DNA of 64,000 nucleotides from Diospyros lotus (taxonomy: Eukaryota; Streptophyta; Magnoliopsida; Ericales; Ebenaceae): contig NC_068350.1 in NCBI RefSeq assembly GCF_014633365.1, forward strand, positions 14,237,787-14,301,786. The letters are read 5' to 3'. The position numbers were made by a program, and so were the translations under genes. A model generated the notes under the pieces. The model saw only the letters and a program-made list of their open reading frames with translations, did not search any database and had not been told where the DNA came from. Below, piece after piece: positions 45,700 to 56,907 of this stretch. Numbering within the stretch: position 1 is the stretch's first letter; the number at the start of each line of letters is the position of its first letter.

Positions 45700-47091
45700 A
45701 TGTTGTCGGCTGGTAATAACTCCGGAGCCGCAGTGGGATCCTTCAAGCCGCACGACTCCAAGTCCAACCCGGAGAGCCACGCCATCACGATCGAGGAAAT
45801 CATCAACGGCTCCACGATGACAGAGACCAAGTCCGCCGCCGTCATCCAGAAGGTGCCGGAGCAGCTCCGGAAGCTGAAGGAGAGCGCCTACACGCCCCGA
45901 TTCGTCTCCATCGGCCCTCTTCACAGGAACATCGACCACCTCAAAAAGTACATCAAGATGTCCTACGTCAACGACCTCTTCGGCCGGATGGCCGAATCCG
46001 GCAAGGAGCAGAAAGCCAAGGTGCTGGAACGGTGCCAAGACGAAATGAGGAAGCTCGCCAACGAAGCCAGGAAGTTCTATGCCGAGAACGGCGATTTGCT
46101 CACAGAGGGCATGCTCGTCATTGACGGTTGTTTCGTTCTCGAGCTTCTCTACCGGAAGCATATGGACCCAACCAGCGACGATCCGATTTATGGCAGTGGA
46201 TTGTTGCGCGACGGCGTCCAGATCGATCTGCTCCTACTCGAGAACCAGCTTCCCTTCTTCGTTCTTGAGAAGCTCTTTGTCTTAACTGAGAAAGCCAGGC
46301 CAATTCCTTCCCCGGAATTCGGTTTCAATTCCATTCAAGATTACCTTCTTTCGTACTTCCACTGTGTGACTTTTTTAGATCAAGTCTGCGAGTTTAAACC
46401 CAGTGGCAGCAGCGAGTCCACGGCAGAAAAGAGGAGTTTTCATCACATTCTTCATCTTCTCCACGAGCACTTAATTCCTCACAAACACTTAATTCCTCAG
46501 AAGTCGAACAAAGAGCAGGTGGGCAAAATCGTGTTCATGAAAACCGCCCAAGACCTGGATTTCGCCGGCGTGAAGTTCGTCCCCCGGACCGGAAATTGCC
46601 CATTCCAGGTGGACTTCAAAGAGCCCAAAGGTTTCCAATATCTCTTCCACAGAGCCTCCTTCGAGATCCCGACTCTGAACATCAACAACTCAACCGAACC
46701 GGTGCTCCGAAACCTCATCGCTTTCGAGCAGTGCACCCCCCACGCGCCGAGCTTCTTCACCTCGTACGCCTACCTCATGGACAGGCTCGTCAGCACCGCC
46801 AAGGACGTGGAGGTGCTAATTGAGGCCGGCGTTCTGCTAAACTATTTGGCCGCTGACGAAGAGGTCTCCGATCTGTTCAACAAGCTCTGCAAGGAAGTGG
46901 TTTTGGGCGACTTCTACTTCGCGGAGACGTGCCAGAAAGCGGCGAATTACAGCAAGCTGGGGTGGCCGGAATTCATGGGGTACATGAGAAGGAATTACTT
47001 TGCGAAACCGTGGACGTTCACGGCGTTCCTCATTGCGTTTCTGGTCTTCGGCACGACGGTGGGCAATTTCATCCGGAATGTTCTTAGGTAA
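45700..47091 (+). CDS. DUF247 family protein, intact single-exon gene
   Basis: 463 codons from ATG 45700 to TAA 47091; a TTG two codons earlier (45694) is not a plausible plant start. Matches the plant-specific DUF247 family (PF03140), usual length 400-500. Conserved blocks: YTPRFVSIGPLHR (residues 64-76), MLVIDGCFVLELLY (138-151) and LLLLENQLPFFVLEKLF (177-193). A hydrophobic C-terminal segment (about 440-457, FTAFLIAFLVFGTTVGNF) should be a membrane anchor. No signal peptide. The biochemical role of the family is unknown; some grass members sit at self-incompatibility loci (known), which does not imply that here. GC- and CpG-rich coding, unlike its AT-rich surroundings. No intron, no stop, no frameshift. 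A broken relative lies at 1389-1895. Confidence 0.95.
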   Translation: MLSAGNNSGAAVGSFKPHDSKSNPESHAITIEEIINGSTMTETKSAAVIQKVPEQLRKLKESAYTPRFVSIGPLHRNIDHLKKYIKMSYVNDLFGRMAESGKEQKAKVLERCQDEMRKLANEARKFYAENGDLLTEGMLVIDGCFVLELLYRKHMDPTSDDPIYGSGLLRDGVQIDLLLLENQLPFFVLEKLFVLTEKARPIPSPEFGFNSIQDYLLSYFHCVTFLDQVCEFKPSGSSESTAEKRSFHHILHLLHEHLIPHKHLIPQKSNKEQVGKIVFMKTAQDLDFAGVKFVPRTGNCPFQVDFKEPKGFQYLFHRASFEIPTLNINNSTEPVLRNLIAFEQCTPHAPSFFTSYAYLMDRLVSTAKDVEVLIEAGVLLNYLAADEEVSDLFNKLCKEVVLGDFYFAETCQKAANYSKLGWPEFMGYMRRNYFAKPWTFTAFLIAFLVFGTTVGNFIRNVLR

Positions 47092-47178
47092 TCCGCGCCG
47101 ATGCTGTTTCGTCCGCTACTCTCTTCAATCCACTTTTCTTTTTTAAATTTAAGTGGCTGTCACCAAAATTATATTAGC

Positions 47179-47184
47179 AATAAA
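47179..47184 (+). other. Polyadenylation signal candidate for the DUF247 gene
   Basis: AATAAA 88 bp after the stop codon; a second AATAAA lies near 47207. The region between is GC-poorer than the coding part. Confidence 0.5.
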
Positions 47185-47214
47185 ACCATTCCAGGTACGT
47201 AGTGGTAATAAACT

Positions 47215-48554
47215 AGCATATTTGGACAGTTTAGAGTGCAGTGTATATTTGGAAAGTTTTTTGTGTATATGAAATATCATGAATTTGTGATTTGGGAAAA
47301 TTTTGTTAAATATATTAATAAATTATATATATATATTTATAAACAGGTAATAACATAGATATAGTTGATATAATGTCTCTCCCAGAATATATTTTTTCCT
47401 TGGATCCAATGCTGAGTCAGCAAGTCTTGCTCATAGACTGTCAATGTTGCCCATAGTCCACAAATGACTGAACTTTTCCAAGGCCAAGGGTGTTGGATAC
47501 CTATTAGTAATAGAAGAAATGGGATTAAGGCTTGGATTGTTATGGATGAAGTGTTTTTTCAAGGAAAAATAATTTTATAAAAATATTTTTTTTAAATGTC
47601 TTTTCCTATTGTATGGTGAAAATTTTACTGGAAAATCATTTGTAGTGTTTGGTTGGTATTTAAAAAATTATAATATATATTTTTTCTTACTATCAAAAAA
47701 ATCATAAACACATAATAATAATAAAATTAAAACATAATAATATCATATTTCATCTAAATAAATTTGTGCATAATCATAAATTCTATAATATTCTAAATTT
47801 CACATACATAATTCTAATAATTAAAAATATTAGGATTATAGGTATTAGGATTAAAAAACAGGACTTCAAGTTCTATAATGTTAATAATTGCATATTTATA
47901 ATAGGATATACGAGTTTAAATTTAAGTAACAATATTGACAATATTGACTTTTTATGATCCATTTCAATCCACCATCTTCCTCGATAAAGTTTTACACCTA
48001 AAATTTTCTTATTCTATCACTCTTAGTCAAAAAAGTTTTCATAATCTTCTCATTTTTAATTAACAACTAAGGTTGTCTTTTCTTTACTTTTTAATTTTTA
48101 ATTTTTAATTTTGAATTTATTTTTAATTTTTTATTTTAATAATTTATTTTTAGAAAATTAAAAATGCATTCTTTTTAAAATTTTAAAAATATTTTTTAAT
48201 AATATTTTATTCAATAATTTTGATTATTCAGTAAATTATAAATATTTAATGTTAATATATTATTAAAAAAATATTTATTTTTAAAGTTAATGAATTTTGT
48301 AATTTTTTTATTATAATAATAAAATATAAATAAATATGTGTTTTGAATTTAGAATTTACTTTGGATGAAAATACTCAATTTTTTTTTGTTATTTTGAATT
48401 TTTTATATAATTTTTTTTGTTTTCAAAATATATTTTTAAAAATAATAAAAAAACATATTTTTATTATTTTAAAATATTAAAAACAAAAAATAAATTAAAA
48501 ATAATAAAGAGAACGCAATCTAAATAATCAAAAACAAAAACAAGGGTAACTTCA
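47215..48554. other. AT-rich intergenic DNA, no gene seen
   Basis: Very AT-rich, with homopolymer and (AT)n runs. No recognisable ORF or element ends on either strand. Confidence 0.5.
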
Positions 48555-49248
48555 TCACAATATTCTACCTTCAATCACCGTTTCATATAGAACATCAACA
48601 TCAAAGGATACATTAAAGGATGATGTCTCTTTTATTTTTTTTATCTCTTTCATGTCAATAATATCATCTAATAGAATAAATTGAACTTCTAAGGTATAGT
48701 CAAGATTGATATTATTAAATGACTTGGCAAAACTTTAAATTGGCATATCATTTCTTGCAATAAGTGTCATCTTAGTATATCTCTATTTTCTTGTTCAAAT
48801 ACTTTTCATGATTAAGATGTGCCTGCAAAATCAAACACACAAAACAAACTTTAAATTTGAATTATTAATATGAAGCAAACAAAAAAAAATATGCACAAAA
48901 AAATGAAGCAAAATTATTACCATTATTTCCCAATCATATGCATCATTTATTATAGTTATCATCTTCATGAAATTATCCCAACCGAAATTACTTTTTTCCT
49001 TAAATTGGCCTATAATTCTCTATTATTTTACTGTCCTCAAATGGTTTTCAACATGATCAAGAATGTAATCCACCACAAATTTCAAGTTAATTTTTCTAAC
49101 AACACGTAAAAACTTTTTGGCTTGAAGGAGGAAAAATGTTTACTCCTTTTTGTAACTCTTCAGCTAAAATTTGAATTATTGTGTGAGACATAGCTTTAGC
49201 TCACCTAAAATACTTCACTCTTCCTTTGTCTTTCTTTACTTTGCTCAT
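48555..49248 (-). pseudogene. Myb/SANT-like DNA-binding protein pseudogene
   Basis: Minus strand, two exons. Exon 1 (49248-48921) starts MSKVKKDKGRVKYF and reads AMSHTIIQILAEELQKG, HVENHLRTVK (then stops) and GQFKEKSNFGWDNFMKMIT. Donor GTAATA at 48920, acceptor TTTTGCAG before 48822, a 98-bp intron. Exon 2 (48822-48555) reads AHLNHEKYLNKKIEIY, then after a frameshift MTLIARNDMPI and SFAKSFNNINLD. The pattern fits the PF12776 family of plant Myb/SANT-like proteins of the At2g29880 type. At least three stops and one shift make it dead. Related proteins occur both as plant genes and in Harbinger-type transposons, so its origin is open. Confidence 0.7.
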
Positions 49249-50162
49249 TTCTACAATCATCACAAAAAATTATAGATAAAAAAGATTATCATATCTTTTC
49301 TAGGCTTATTAATTACAATATAATCACTCTACATAGTCGAGGCTATTATATATATATATATATTTTTGTTCATTCCCTTTGTTCCCTTCTTTTTTTTCCC
49401 CATCTATTTGATTTAAAAAGGTTATTTGTCTGTTGCTGTGACTTATATACATAAATGTCTTTCATAATACAATCATTAGGATCTACTTCCATTGCATTGA
49501 TATTTTACTTTTGTAATTAGTTTTGATAATTATAAACAACAATAAGCTTTGCACCCTAATTCATAAGTAAAGTATATGATTTTCAAACAAAAATCAATTT
49601 CAAGTACTTTATTAAAATAAAAATTAAATAAATTATAATTTTATATATATATAGAGAGAGATTTGCAACAATTTATATTTTAATGATGATTGCCTTTGAT
49701 ATCATTTTGATAATAAAAATTAATTAAATTTTGATAATAAAATTATTTTATTAATATTTATTATCTTGGTACTTTAAATTATTTTTATATATTCCATTAA
49801 GCATCAAAATAAAAATTAATTCTATCATACAATTGAATGTCAAAAATCTTGTTATAGATTTATTGATGACATTTGAAATATTATATTTCTATTTGATCAA
49901 AATTATCAAATAAAAATTAAATTTAATGTCAAAATATCTTGTGATATATTTTTTAATGGTATTTAGAATAGTATGTTTTTATTTGATTAAAAAATTTATT
50001 ATTAAATAAAAATTAATTTTATCATGTGATAAATTTGTATTTAAAATATTATAATTTTTATTTAATTAAAAATACTCTAAAAAGTTATTTTTCAAAAGAG
50101 TTTAACATTTAAAATTTAATATTAAATATTTATCAAATTAATTATAAAACAATATATAACTG
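49249..50162. other. AT-rich intergenic DNA with an LTR-start fragment
   Basis: At about 49502 the sequence TTTTACTTTTGTAATTAGTTTTGATAATTA resembles the start of the SIRE-type LTR at 40820, but the similarity fades after about 130 bp. (TA)n at 49342-49362. No ORF recognised. Confidence 0.35.
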
Positions 50163-51465
50163 TTAACTTATTAAGTATGAAATCAATAAATTTATCTATC
50201 AATGTCATAATTAGTGCAACCAATTTGGACTCCACCGGGACAAGAAAACTTTTAATTTGAAGGCCAAATATCAAGCCCAAAGTGGTTACGTAGCGGCTAG
50301 ACTGGCATGATCAGGTCTGCTCAAGTCTAGTCTACATCGATCTAATAAATTAAATTTATTTTTATTTAATATAAATTTAAAATATACATATATAAATAAA
50401 TATATTCAAGGATTCTAACCGAATTAACAAAAATTTAATATTTAATATTTGGTTCAACAAAACATTTGAACTTCAAATATATATATATACATATTATATA
50501 TATATATATACACTTGGTTTTCAATTTGGACCAGAGGTGATTGAAAATTAAAAATCACTATCTTTTGAAACAAAAATCAAATCGGGATAAATTGATCTTG
50601 ATAAAACAGGACAAAATTTTTTAATTTAATCTAATTTAATTTTTTATTTTGTTGAAATTTGCACATCCTTACTCTTAATTTAATTTTCATAATACTAATT
50701 TTCACACCCACAAAATTATAAATATTTTTTTAAAAAATTAACAATATGTTCTTTCCTAATCAAGAGAGGACGATTGGAGACGGAATCGCAACGGCAGGGC
50801 GCAGGGTTTGGTGACGATCCATTCGGAGGGCGGTTGACACCTACAAATACTTTGATACTCGAGTGAGTAAAAAAGTAAAGAAAATGCAGTGTATCAGTAG
50901 ATCAAAAATCAAAACATATACTGGCTATGAGGAGAGCTAGTTGATATAGGAGGAAGATGTCCTCTTGCTTGCCTGCATGTGTTGTGTTTTTGCAAGTGAT
51001 GAGACTGACTATTCGACACCGATGAAGATTCTCATGTGGTAGCATGGTAGCGACAAAATCCTCATTAATTATGAGAATGAGATCTGAAGTGGCCGTACGA
51101 ATATCCAGCGGGGGTTGTGATAATGCCGTGGTAGGTTAATGCTGGATCGAAATTAGGTCCAATGAGAAGGCCGACATTGATCTAAGGAGAAGATCGAGAT
51201 TGGGACCGGACGATCCACAATATATCTTTACAAATTTATTAACTAATTTTAAAAATTATAAATATTTTTAATATTAATAATAATTTAAGAATAATTTTTA
51301 GAAAACATTATTAATTTTATAAATATCAAAATTAAACACTTATATTATTAGCTATTTAATTTTTGCCCCAAAGGAAAGAAAAAGAAAAGGACTGTAATTT
51401 TTGACTTCCATGCCATCTGGCCACTGTTAAGTGTTAAGTAAAGCAAAGACAGCAACAACACTGAG
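50163..51465. repeat. Dispersed duplication, copy B (with solo LTR inside)
   Basis: Aligns with 32265-33215. It carries an extra 471-bp LTR plus a 5-bp target duplication at 50747-51222 that copy A lacks. An (AT)n tract differs in length. Both copies are AT-rich and non-coding. Confidence 0.75.
50747..51217 (-). repeat. Solo LTR related to the second Tat-like element
   Basis: Plus-strand ends TGTTCTTTCC and CGATCCA match the LTR ends at 43613-44116. Target duplication CAATA is perfect (50742-50746, 51218-51222). Copy A at 32265 shows the empty site, with AATTAACAATACATC where the join is expected. No internal region. Confidence 0.9.
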
Positions 51466-53649
51466 GATGACATTTAGGGCTGTGTATTTGGCTATAATTG
51501 ATTTAGATTATTTGATTTTAATTAATCGAATCAAACTCTCCAATAGTACATATAATCCAATCGAACTGACTCGTTATACTAATTGAAATAATCAAAATTG
51601 AACTAGCAAATTTTGACCAAACTAAATATTTTTATCTTAAGTTAATCACACATCTACAATATCAAAGAGAAATAATTAATCCATCACCACCCATTTTAAA
51701 CTCAAAATTAATATTATAATTTTAACATATTTTTAACAGAAACCTAAGATACACATCTTTTTAAATACTAAAAATTGAAAAATATTATAACTAATTAATA
51801 ACCACCGAAGATGAACAATAATACTGGAGTGTATTGGGTTGACTTTCACACTTTTTTAAAATAGCATTACCTTCTCTCTTCTCTCTCTTTACACCTCCAG
51901 TCTGAGATACTGGATTGTCAAATCAGCCTATGTATGTGGTTAACTTTTGGATTAAGCTATTTGTTGAAAAACGTTTACGGAAAATTTTATCGAATTAATT
52001 TATTTTATTTTTAATTTATTTTATTCAACTTTTATCTTTCCAGAAGCCCACCCATTCTCTCTCTCTCCCCCATTTTCACTCTCTCTCTCTCTCCCTCTTT
52101 CACTGTCTCTCCCACACTCCCTCTCAAACCCATTGCTGCAAAGAGCACCGGCCGTCGCCACCGCCGTGAGCACCTTCCGCCGTCGAGCTCCCCACCGCCG
52201 CGAGCACTTTCCGTTGTTGCCCTCCCCCCCGTCGCAAGGATCGACGTCGCCCCCCTAGACGGTCACGCCCACCCCCCGGCCCCCCGCCGTTCGCACCGCC
52301 TTCCGTTGCCCCCACCCGTTGGCCCCTCCGACCAACCATCGCCGCCCGTAGGTTGCCCCCCCCCCGCCCCCTACTGTTGTTTGTCCCTACCCACTGCCGC
52401 TTGCACCACACATAATAGGGAGCTAGGGTTTGTAAAGACGGCCAAATCTTTTTCTGTTTTGCTTGCGAGCTGTGAAACTTCTGATTGCAATTGCACTTCA
52501 TTTATAGCGATTCTGTTCTCCAAGTGTCTTTTCTCCACGCATCTATTTGTGCAAATGTATATATTTTGATATGTACTCATTCACTGGATGTTATTGTTGT
52601 ATTTTATGTTTAAGAAATTTCTGGGTTTCAATTGTTTCCTTGACAATGCTTGTATTTTATGTTTAAATTCGAAGACAATGAACATGGGAGGATATCACAG
52701 TTACTGCTATCAGTTTCGTGTTCTGCAAAAATCATAGATGCAAACTGTTGCCGAGTTGCTGTAACCGACGCCAATTTGATCCTGCTTTTGCTCATTAGCA
52801 GGGCTTTCTGAGATGTTGAATTTAAGGTCACTACTCTACATGAGATTTTGCAATTTTATACTTACCAAAACAGAGATTTCATTTCAAATAACAGATTGAT
52901 GTTTGCACGTATTGACAAATGCAATTCACACACACTTAATTTGCAGTGTGAAAAGTTTGATAACAAATGATAATATTTGATGAACTTTGAATTTATCTTT
53001 GGAACTGAGTGGAGGCAAATTCAATACTTGAATACGGAAATTTCAGTGATTTATGAGAACATTTGTTAAAAATTTCTTGTTCATATATCACTCAACTCCA
53101 TCTGTTCCCTCTATTGAAAATTAGACCCTTTTTTTTTTTTTGGATATTTTGTTTAGAACATTATAGAGTTAGTCTGAAATTTTGCCTCCGTTATTGTTGC
53201 TGGCAGCAGATACCAAGGCCCTAGTCAAGGAGCCCCCAAGGATTGCATTCTTCTGCAACACATAAAATTTTAAAGATGTTTCTCAATTGACACATCTATT
53301 GACTTATATTGTCCAAATTATCAAAAATTATGTTCGTGTTTTAACACTAACTAAGACACAACCATCAAGATTAGTTAATAGTTAGAAACATCTAAATAAA
53401 CAATCAATATGATTTTCTTGCTTGGAAAATTATTCTGGGCCAGGTTGATTAATCATTCTAACTGACTAATTAAACTAATACAATAAAAAACATAATGTAT
53501 AATCTGTATCAAATCTAGAACTATTCTCTTAATTAAATATATCTAAATTGAAAATAATTTCAGTATCAGTTTCCACTCAAGTCTCTTTTAAGTCACAAAC
53601 AGGCTCTACTTGATGCACAAGGTCTCTGCCCTCTACTACAAATACTTGA
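51466..53649. other. Intergenic DNA with CT-rich and GC-rich leader-like stretch
   Basis: At 52045-52130 there are CT repeats, then to 52400 a CpG-rich C-rich stretch that could be a promoter or 5' untranslated region on the plus strand (GGAGCTAGGGTTTGTAAAG follows). No conserved protein is seen; ORFs at 52124-52501 (minus) and 52306-52569 (plus) are low complexity. A lost gene or a long non-coding RNA is possible. Confidence 0.35.
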
Positions 53650-53733
53650 TCAGGCAGCTATACCACCTGATATGCCGCGATCCGGATCAAACCCATGATT
53701 GTGGATTGCATTTGCTCTGGCTGAGTGTATAAC
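53650..53733 (-). other. Candidate terminal exon, unrecognised gene
   Basis: On the minus strand a good acceptor TTTGCTTTGCAG is followed by 28 open codons (VIHSARANAIHNHGFD, then ending GGIAA) and a TGA at 53650-53652. The size, frame and acceptor look real, but I cannot place the protein, and upstream exons were not found. It may be a relic of a host gene disrupted by the Athila insertion at 55032. Confidence 0.25.
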
Positions 53734-55031
53734 CTGCAAAGCAAACATTTCTATTACACGTAAATGCAAGTACATAAAATATTATGAATTTGCAACACTG
53801 TCAAGCTAAGTCATCCCTTGTCCCCAACCCCCATCCATCCTTCACAAATGAAAAGAAAGAATTGGTTCTTTGTTCATCAGTCCACATGAATATTCATACC
53901 AGACCTAAATTATAAAAATGAACTCAATTATCAGATATATGACATGCTTCATGTAAGGTCACTCTTAGGGTCTATTTGACACTAGTTTTTTTGAGCTACT
54001 TGCATTTCTTTTTTCTTTAAAAAAAAAAGAAAAGATAAAGGTTATGGGTTGCATTCCGATATTCCAACGCAAAGTATCAGATAGAATAGAGTCTAAAGAA
54101 AAAAAATTAAGAGACAAAAAAAACAAAAATGTGCATTTTATTTGTGAAATCAGATTCTCAAAATGCAATATATACAATAGAGAACTAAGAAAATAGGGCT
54201 TTGCACATAGCTACATGGAAAAAATTTGTGCAATTGGAAAACAAAGACAGATATAGATATATAAATCAACAAGAAGAAAAGAAACTTATAGAAATTGATG
54301 TTCAGTTGAACAAGCATGGCACAAATAGTCATGAACAAGACACTCAAACAACAAAAAACTTTGTACATCAGACCATGGCAACAGCCACAATTGTTGCATT
54401 TCCAGCAATGTAAATATGTAATTGATGAAAAATTAAATCTACAAGTTCAATTTTCTATTCAAGCAAATCAATACCGAATGGATCTGCACATCTAAGAATG
54501 TGAACTCACACACAGATACTAATCATGCAAGAAACTGTATCAGTGTGAAATAAGTCAAAACTGTATCAATCAGCAACTTCCACGAATTGGGTATGTTCTC
54601 TCCGGCCAATAGCCTTCCTTTGAGCAAGTCAAAATATAGAAAACAACTACGCATAGAACAGTTGGAAATTCAATATAAACCCAAAAATAAATAAGGAAAA
54701 GATAGCAAACTGAAATTGGATGTAAAATTAATCAGCCTATGAGGTCCAGAATCAAATAGTTAAAAGCTGTAAGTATGTTAATTTGTCAAACCCATTTGAA
54801 ATATGACCGAGAACGAGGAGCCAGGTAATCCTAAGAATTTCCCCATCAAAGAACAGTGCGAGAAAGATGAAACGCCGCATAAGAAAACCACCATTAGCGG
54901 GCATAAGGAAGATCAAATACAGGCAACCAACGCAGCAAACCAGAAGGCTATTAGTACCTAAAAAAGATCAAAGATAAAGGGAAAGTGGTGCAACAAAACT
55001 ACCTAGCATCACTGTCCTGCTTATTCTATCC
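53734..55031. other. Intergenic or intronic DNA, no gene assigned
   Basis: AT-rich. 54790-54960 is less AT-rich and could hold minus-strand exon remnants, but no frame is open or recognisable. Ends at the target flank TATCC of the Athila-like LTR. Confidence 0.35.
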
Positions 55032-56425
55032 TGCAAGTGGACGGATCGTGACAAGTAATACAGTGATGAATAGAGTGTCGTACCCGCGAGAACTAACTTT
55101 TGATGGTTACTCTAATTGATTTAACCTTAACCTAACACACACATTAACAAACCCTTCAACAGCAATGAAAATTAATTTAGAAATAAAATATGCAAACAAA
55201 ATAATTCATTTGATTTAAAACTCACAAGATTAAGGCACTAGAGTTTGTGAATCCACCGTCGGCTTTCTATGATTCAATTATTCGTTACTCGGGTCTTGCT
55301 ATTCCTTATCTTAGGTTGAAAATCGATAATCCAATCACAACCAAAAGCCTCTCTCGGTGGTCATTCAGTTCTATGAATATATATGAGATTAACTATCTCT
55401 AGACAACCTTAGAACATATAAACATGCATTCAATCACGGAGATCATCACAAAATGATTTCATAGGGCATAACGGTATCTCTACCTATTATAGGACCCTAC
55501 GTTGTTTGCTACTATGTCTAATCCATATTGAATATCTCGAAAGCAATACAAATCACAAATATGTTCCAATGGTGATCAAGCATCAAAACAACATTATGAA
55601 CATAACAAACAATCAACCCGAATGGATAAGAAAATAGCAAACCGAATAACTTTAAATCAAACCATTAGAAGTCGAGGTTTCATCATTTACCCTAGTTATA
55701 AAAACATAGCTATGCATGCTCTCAATCAAAAGAAAAAGAAAAGAGTTGGAATCCATAGCAAAGAATTGAGAAAGAAAAGAAAAGAAAAGAAAAATACAAC
55801 CCAAGAGTAGTCTTCAATCTTTCGTCCACTTCTCTTTCGTGCCCAAAAAACTCCCAAAACCCTTAAGAATAAGTCTTTATATAGTGGTTTTTAGGTTATT
55901 AAAGTCGTGCATAGTGAAAACTCTCATTTTCATTGATTTGGACGGAGATGGGCCAAAATCGAGCTTTGATTTGAAGTTCAAAACGCTACCGTGGTCCTAC
56001 CGCGGTATGCTTGTTGTTGCAGACCCGTAAGCTCCAGATAGCAATTCCTAAAGCGGTCCTACAGCGGTATGCATTTCGTTGTAGGATCGTGAGCTCTAGA
56101 AACTAAAGCTTAAAGAAGTCCTACAGTGGTATGCATACCGCTATAAGCCCGCTAGCCTTCTTCTTTGGCCTCTTGCTTTATCATCTTCCACTTTTTGGCT
56201 CTTGATAATCTTTTGCTTTCTTTTACATTGATACCCGACCTTGCCTCCAAGCTTTATTTCACTCCTATCATGCACCAAAATCACTTTTTTTGCTCCAAGT
56301 GTATTCAACACATGCTCCACATCTACATAACCATATATAGAACCAAATCAAATAGAAATCATGCTTATTGAATGTATAAATGCTAAGTTTATAGACCAAA
56401 ATAAGTGTATAAAAGACACTTATCA
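55032..56425 (-). repeat. 3' LTR of the Athila-like element
   Basis: Plus-strand ends TGCAAGTGGACGG and CACTTATCA. Minus-strand purine tract AAGTTTGGGGGTATT lies directly before it. Minus-strand TATA box CTATATAAAG at 55884-55875. A CGTACCCGCGAG block near 55081 resembles a motif found in Athila-type LTR ends. 1394 bp. Confidence 0.75.
55989..56160. repeat. Triplicated unit in the Athila-like LTR
   Basis: Three imperfect copies of about 60 bp, each with a GCGGTCCTACAGCGGTATGC core followed by a GTAGGATCGTGAGCTC-like block. The core is partly self-complementary (GGTATGCATACCGC at the third copy). They lie about 105-275 bp upstream of the LTR TATA box on the minus strand. Confidence 0.7.
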
Positions 56426-56907
56426 AATACCCCCAAACTTAGAATCTTGATCTTCCCGAGCAAGATTATCGACTCAAACATATCACCCCTCAAGTAGAGA
56501 ATAGTTAATATTTCAAAATCACTTACAAGTTGGATAGCCTTTAAGGTAGCCTCAGATTTTGGTATCATTCATAATTCACACAGAGTTTTCAAGTAATGCT
56601 ACACAACTGTTTTTATACTTATTCCATGTTTTGACGTGTGTGTGTGCGAATCCTGTCAGGTATAATATCATGCATAAGGTTGTTGGTATCCCGACCCCTT
56701 GATGGTATTGTACACTTTCTCGGTCGTAATATGCACTCCACCCCCAAACTTGGTCTTTTCATTCAGTCCCTATGTGCTCTCAATCACTCTTTTTTTTCTT
56801 GTTCAAGTTTGGTTGGACTCAGCCAAAAATGGCGTTGTCTTGGTTTGTGAGGACTCTCTTTTATTTTGAATGCTTCGGCATGCTAACATCCACTAGACAG
56901 TCAAACC

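Noticed and set aside
45673..46161. 162-codon minus-strand ORF over the DUF247 gene
   Set aside because: Antisense shadow caused by GC-rich codons of the real gene.
52124..52501. 125-codon Gly/Arg-rich minus-strand ORF
   Set aside because: Translation of a C-rich leader-like stretch; no conserved domain.
54790..54960. Minus-strand exon of a host gene
   Set aside because: Slightly GC-richer, but every frame has stops and no motif or paired splice sites could be fixed.
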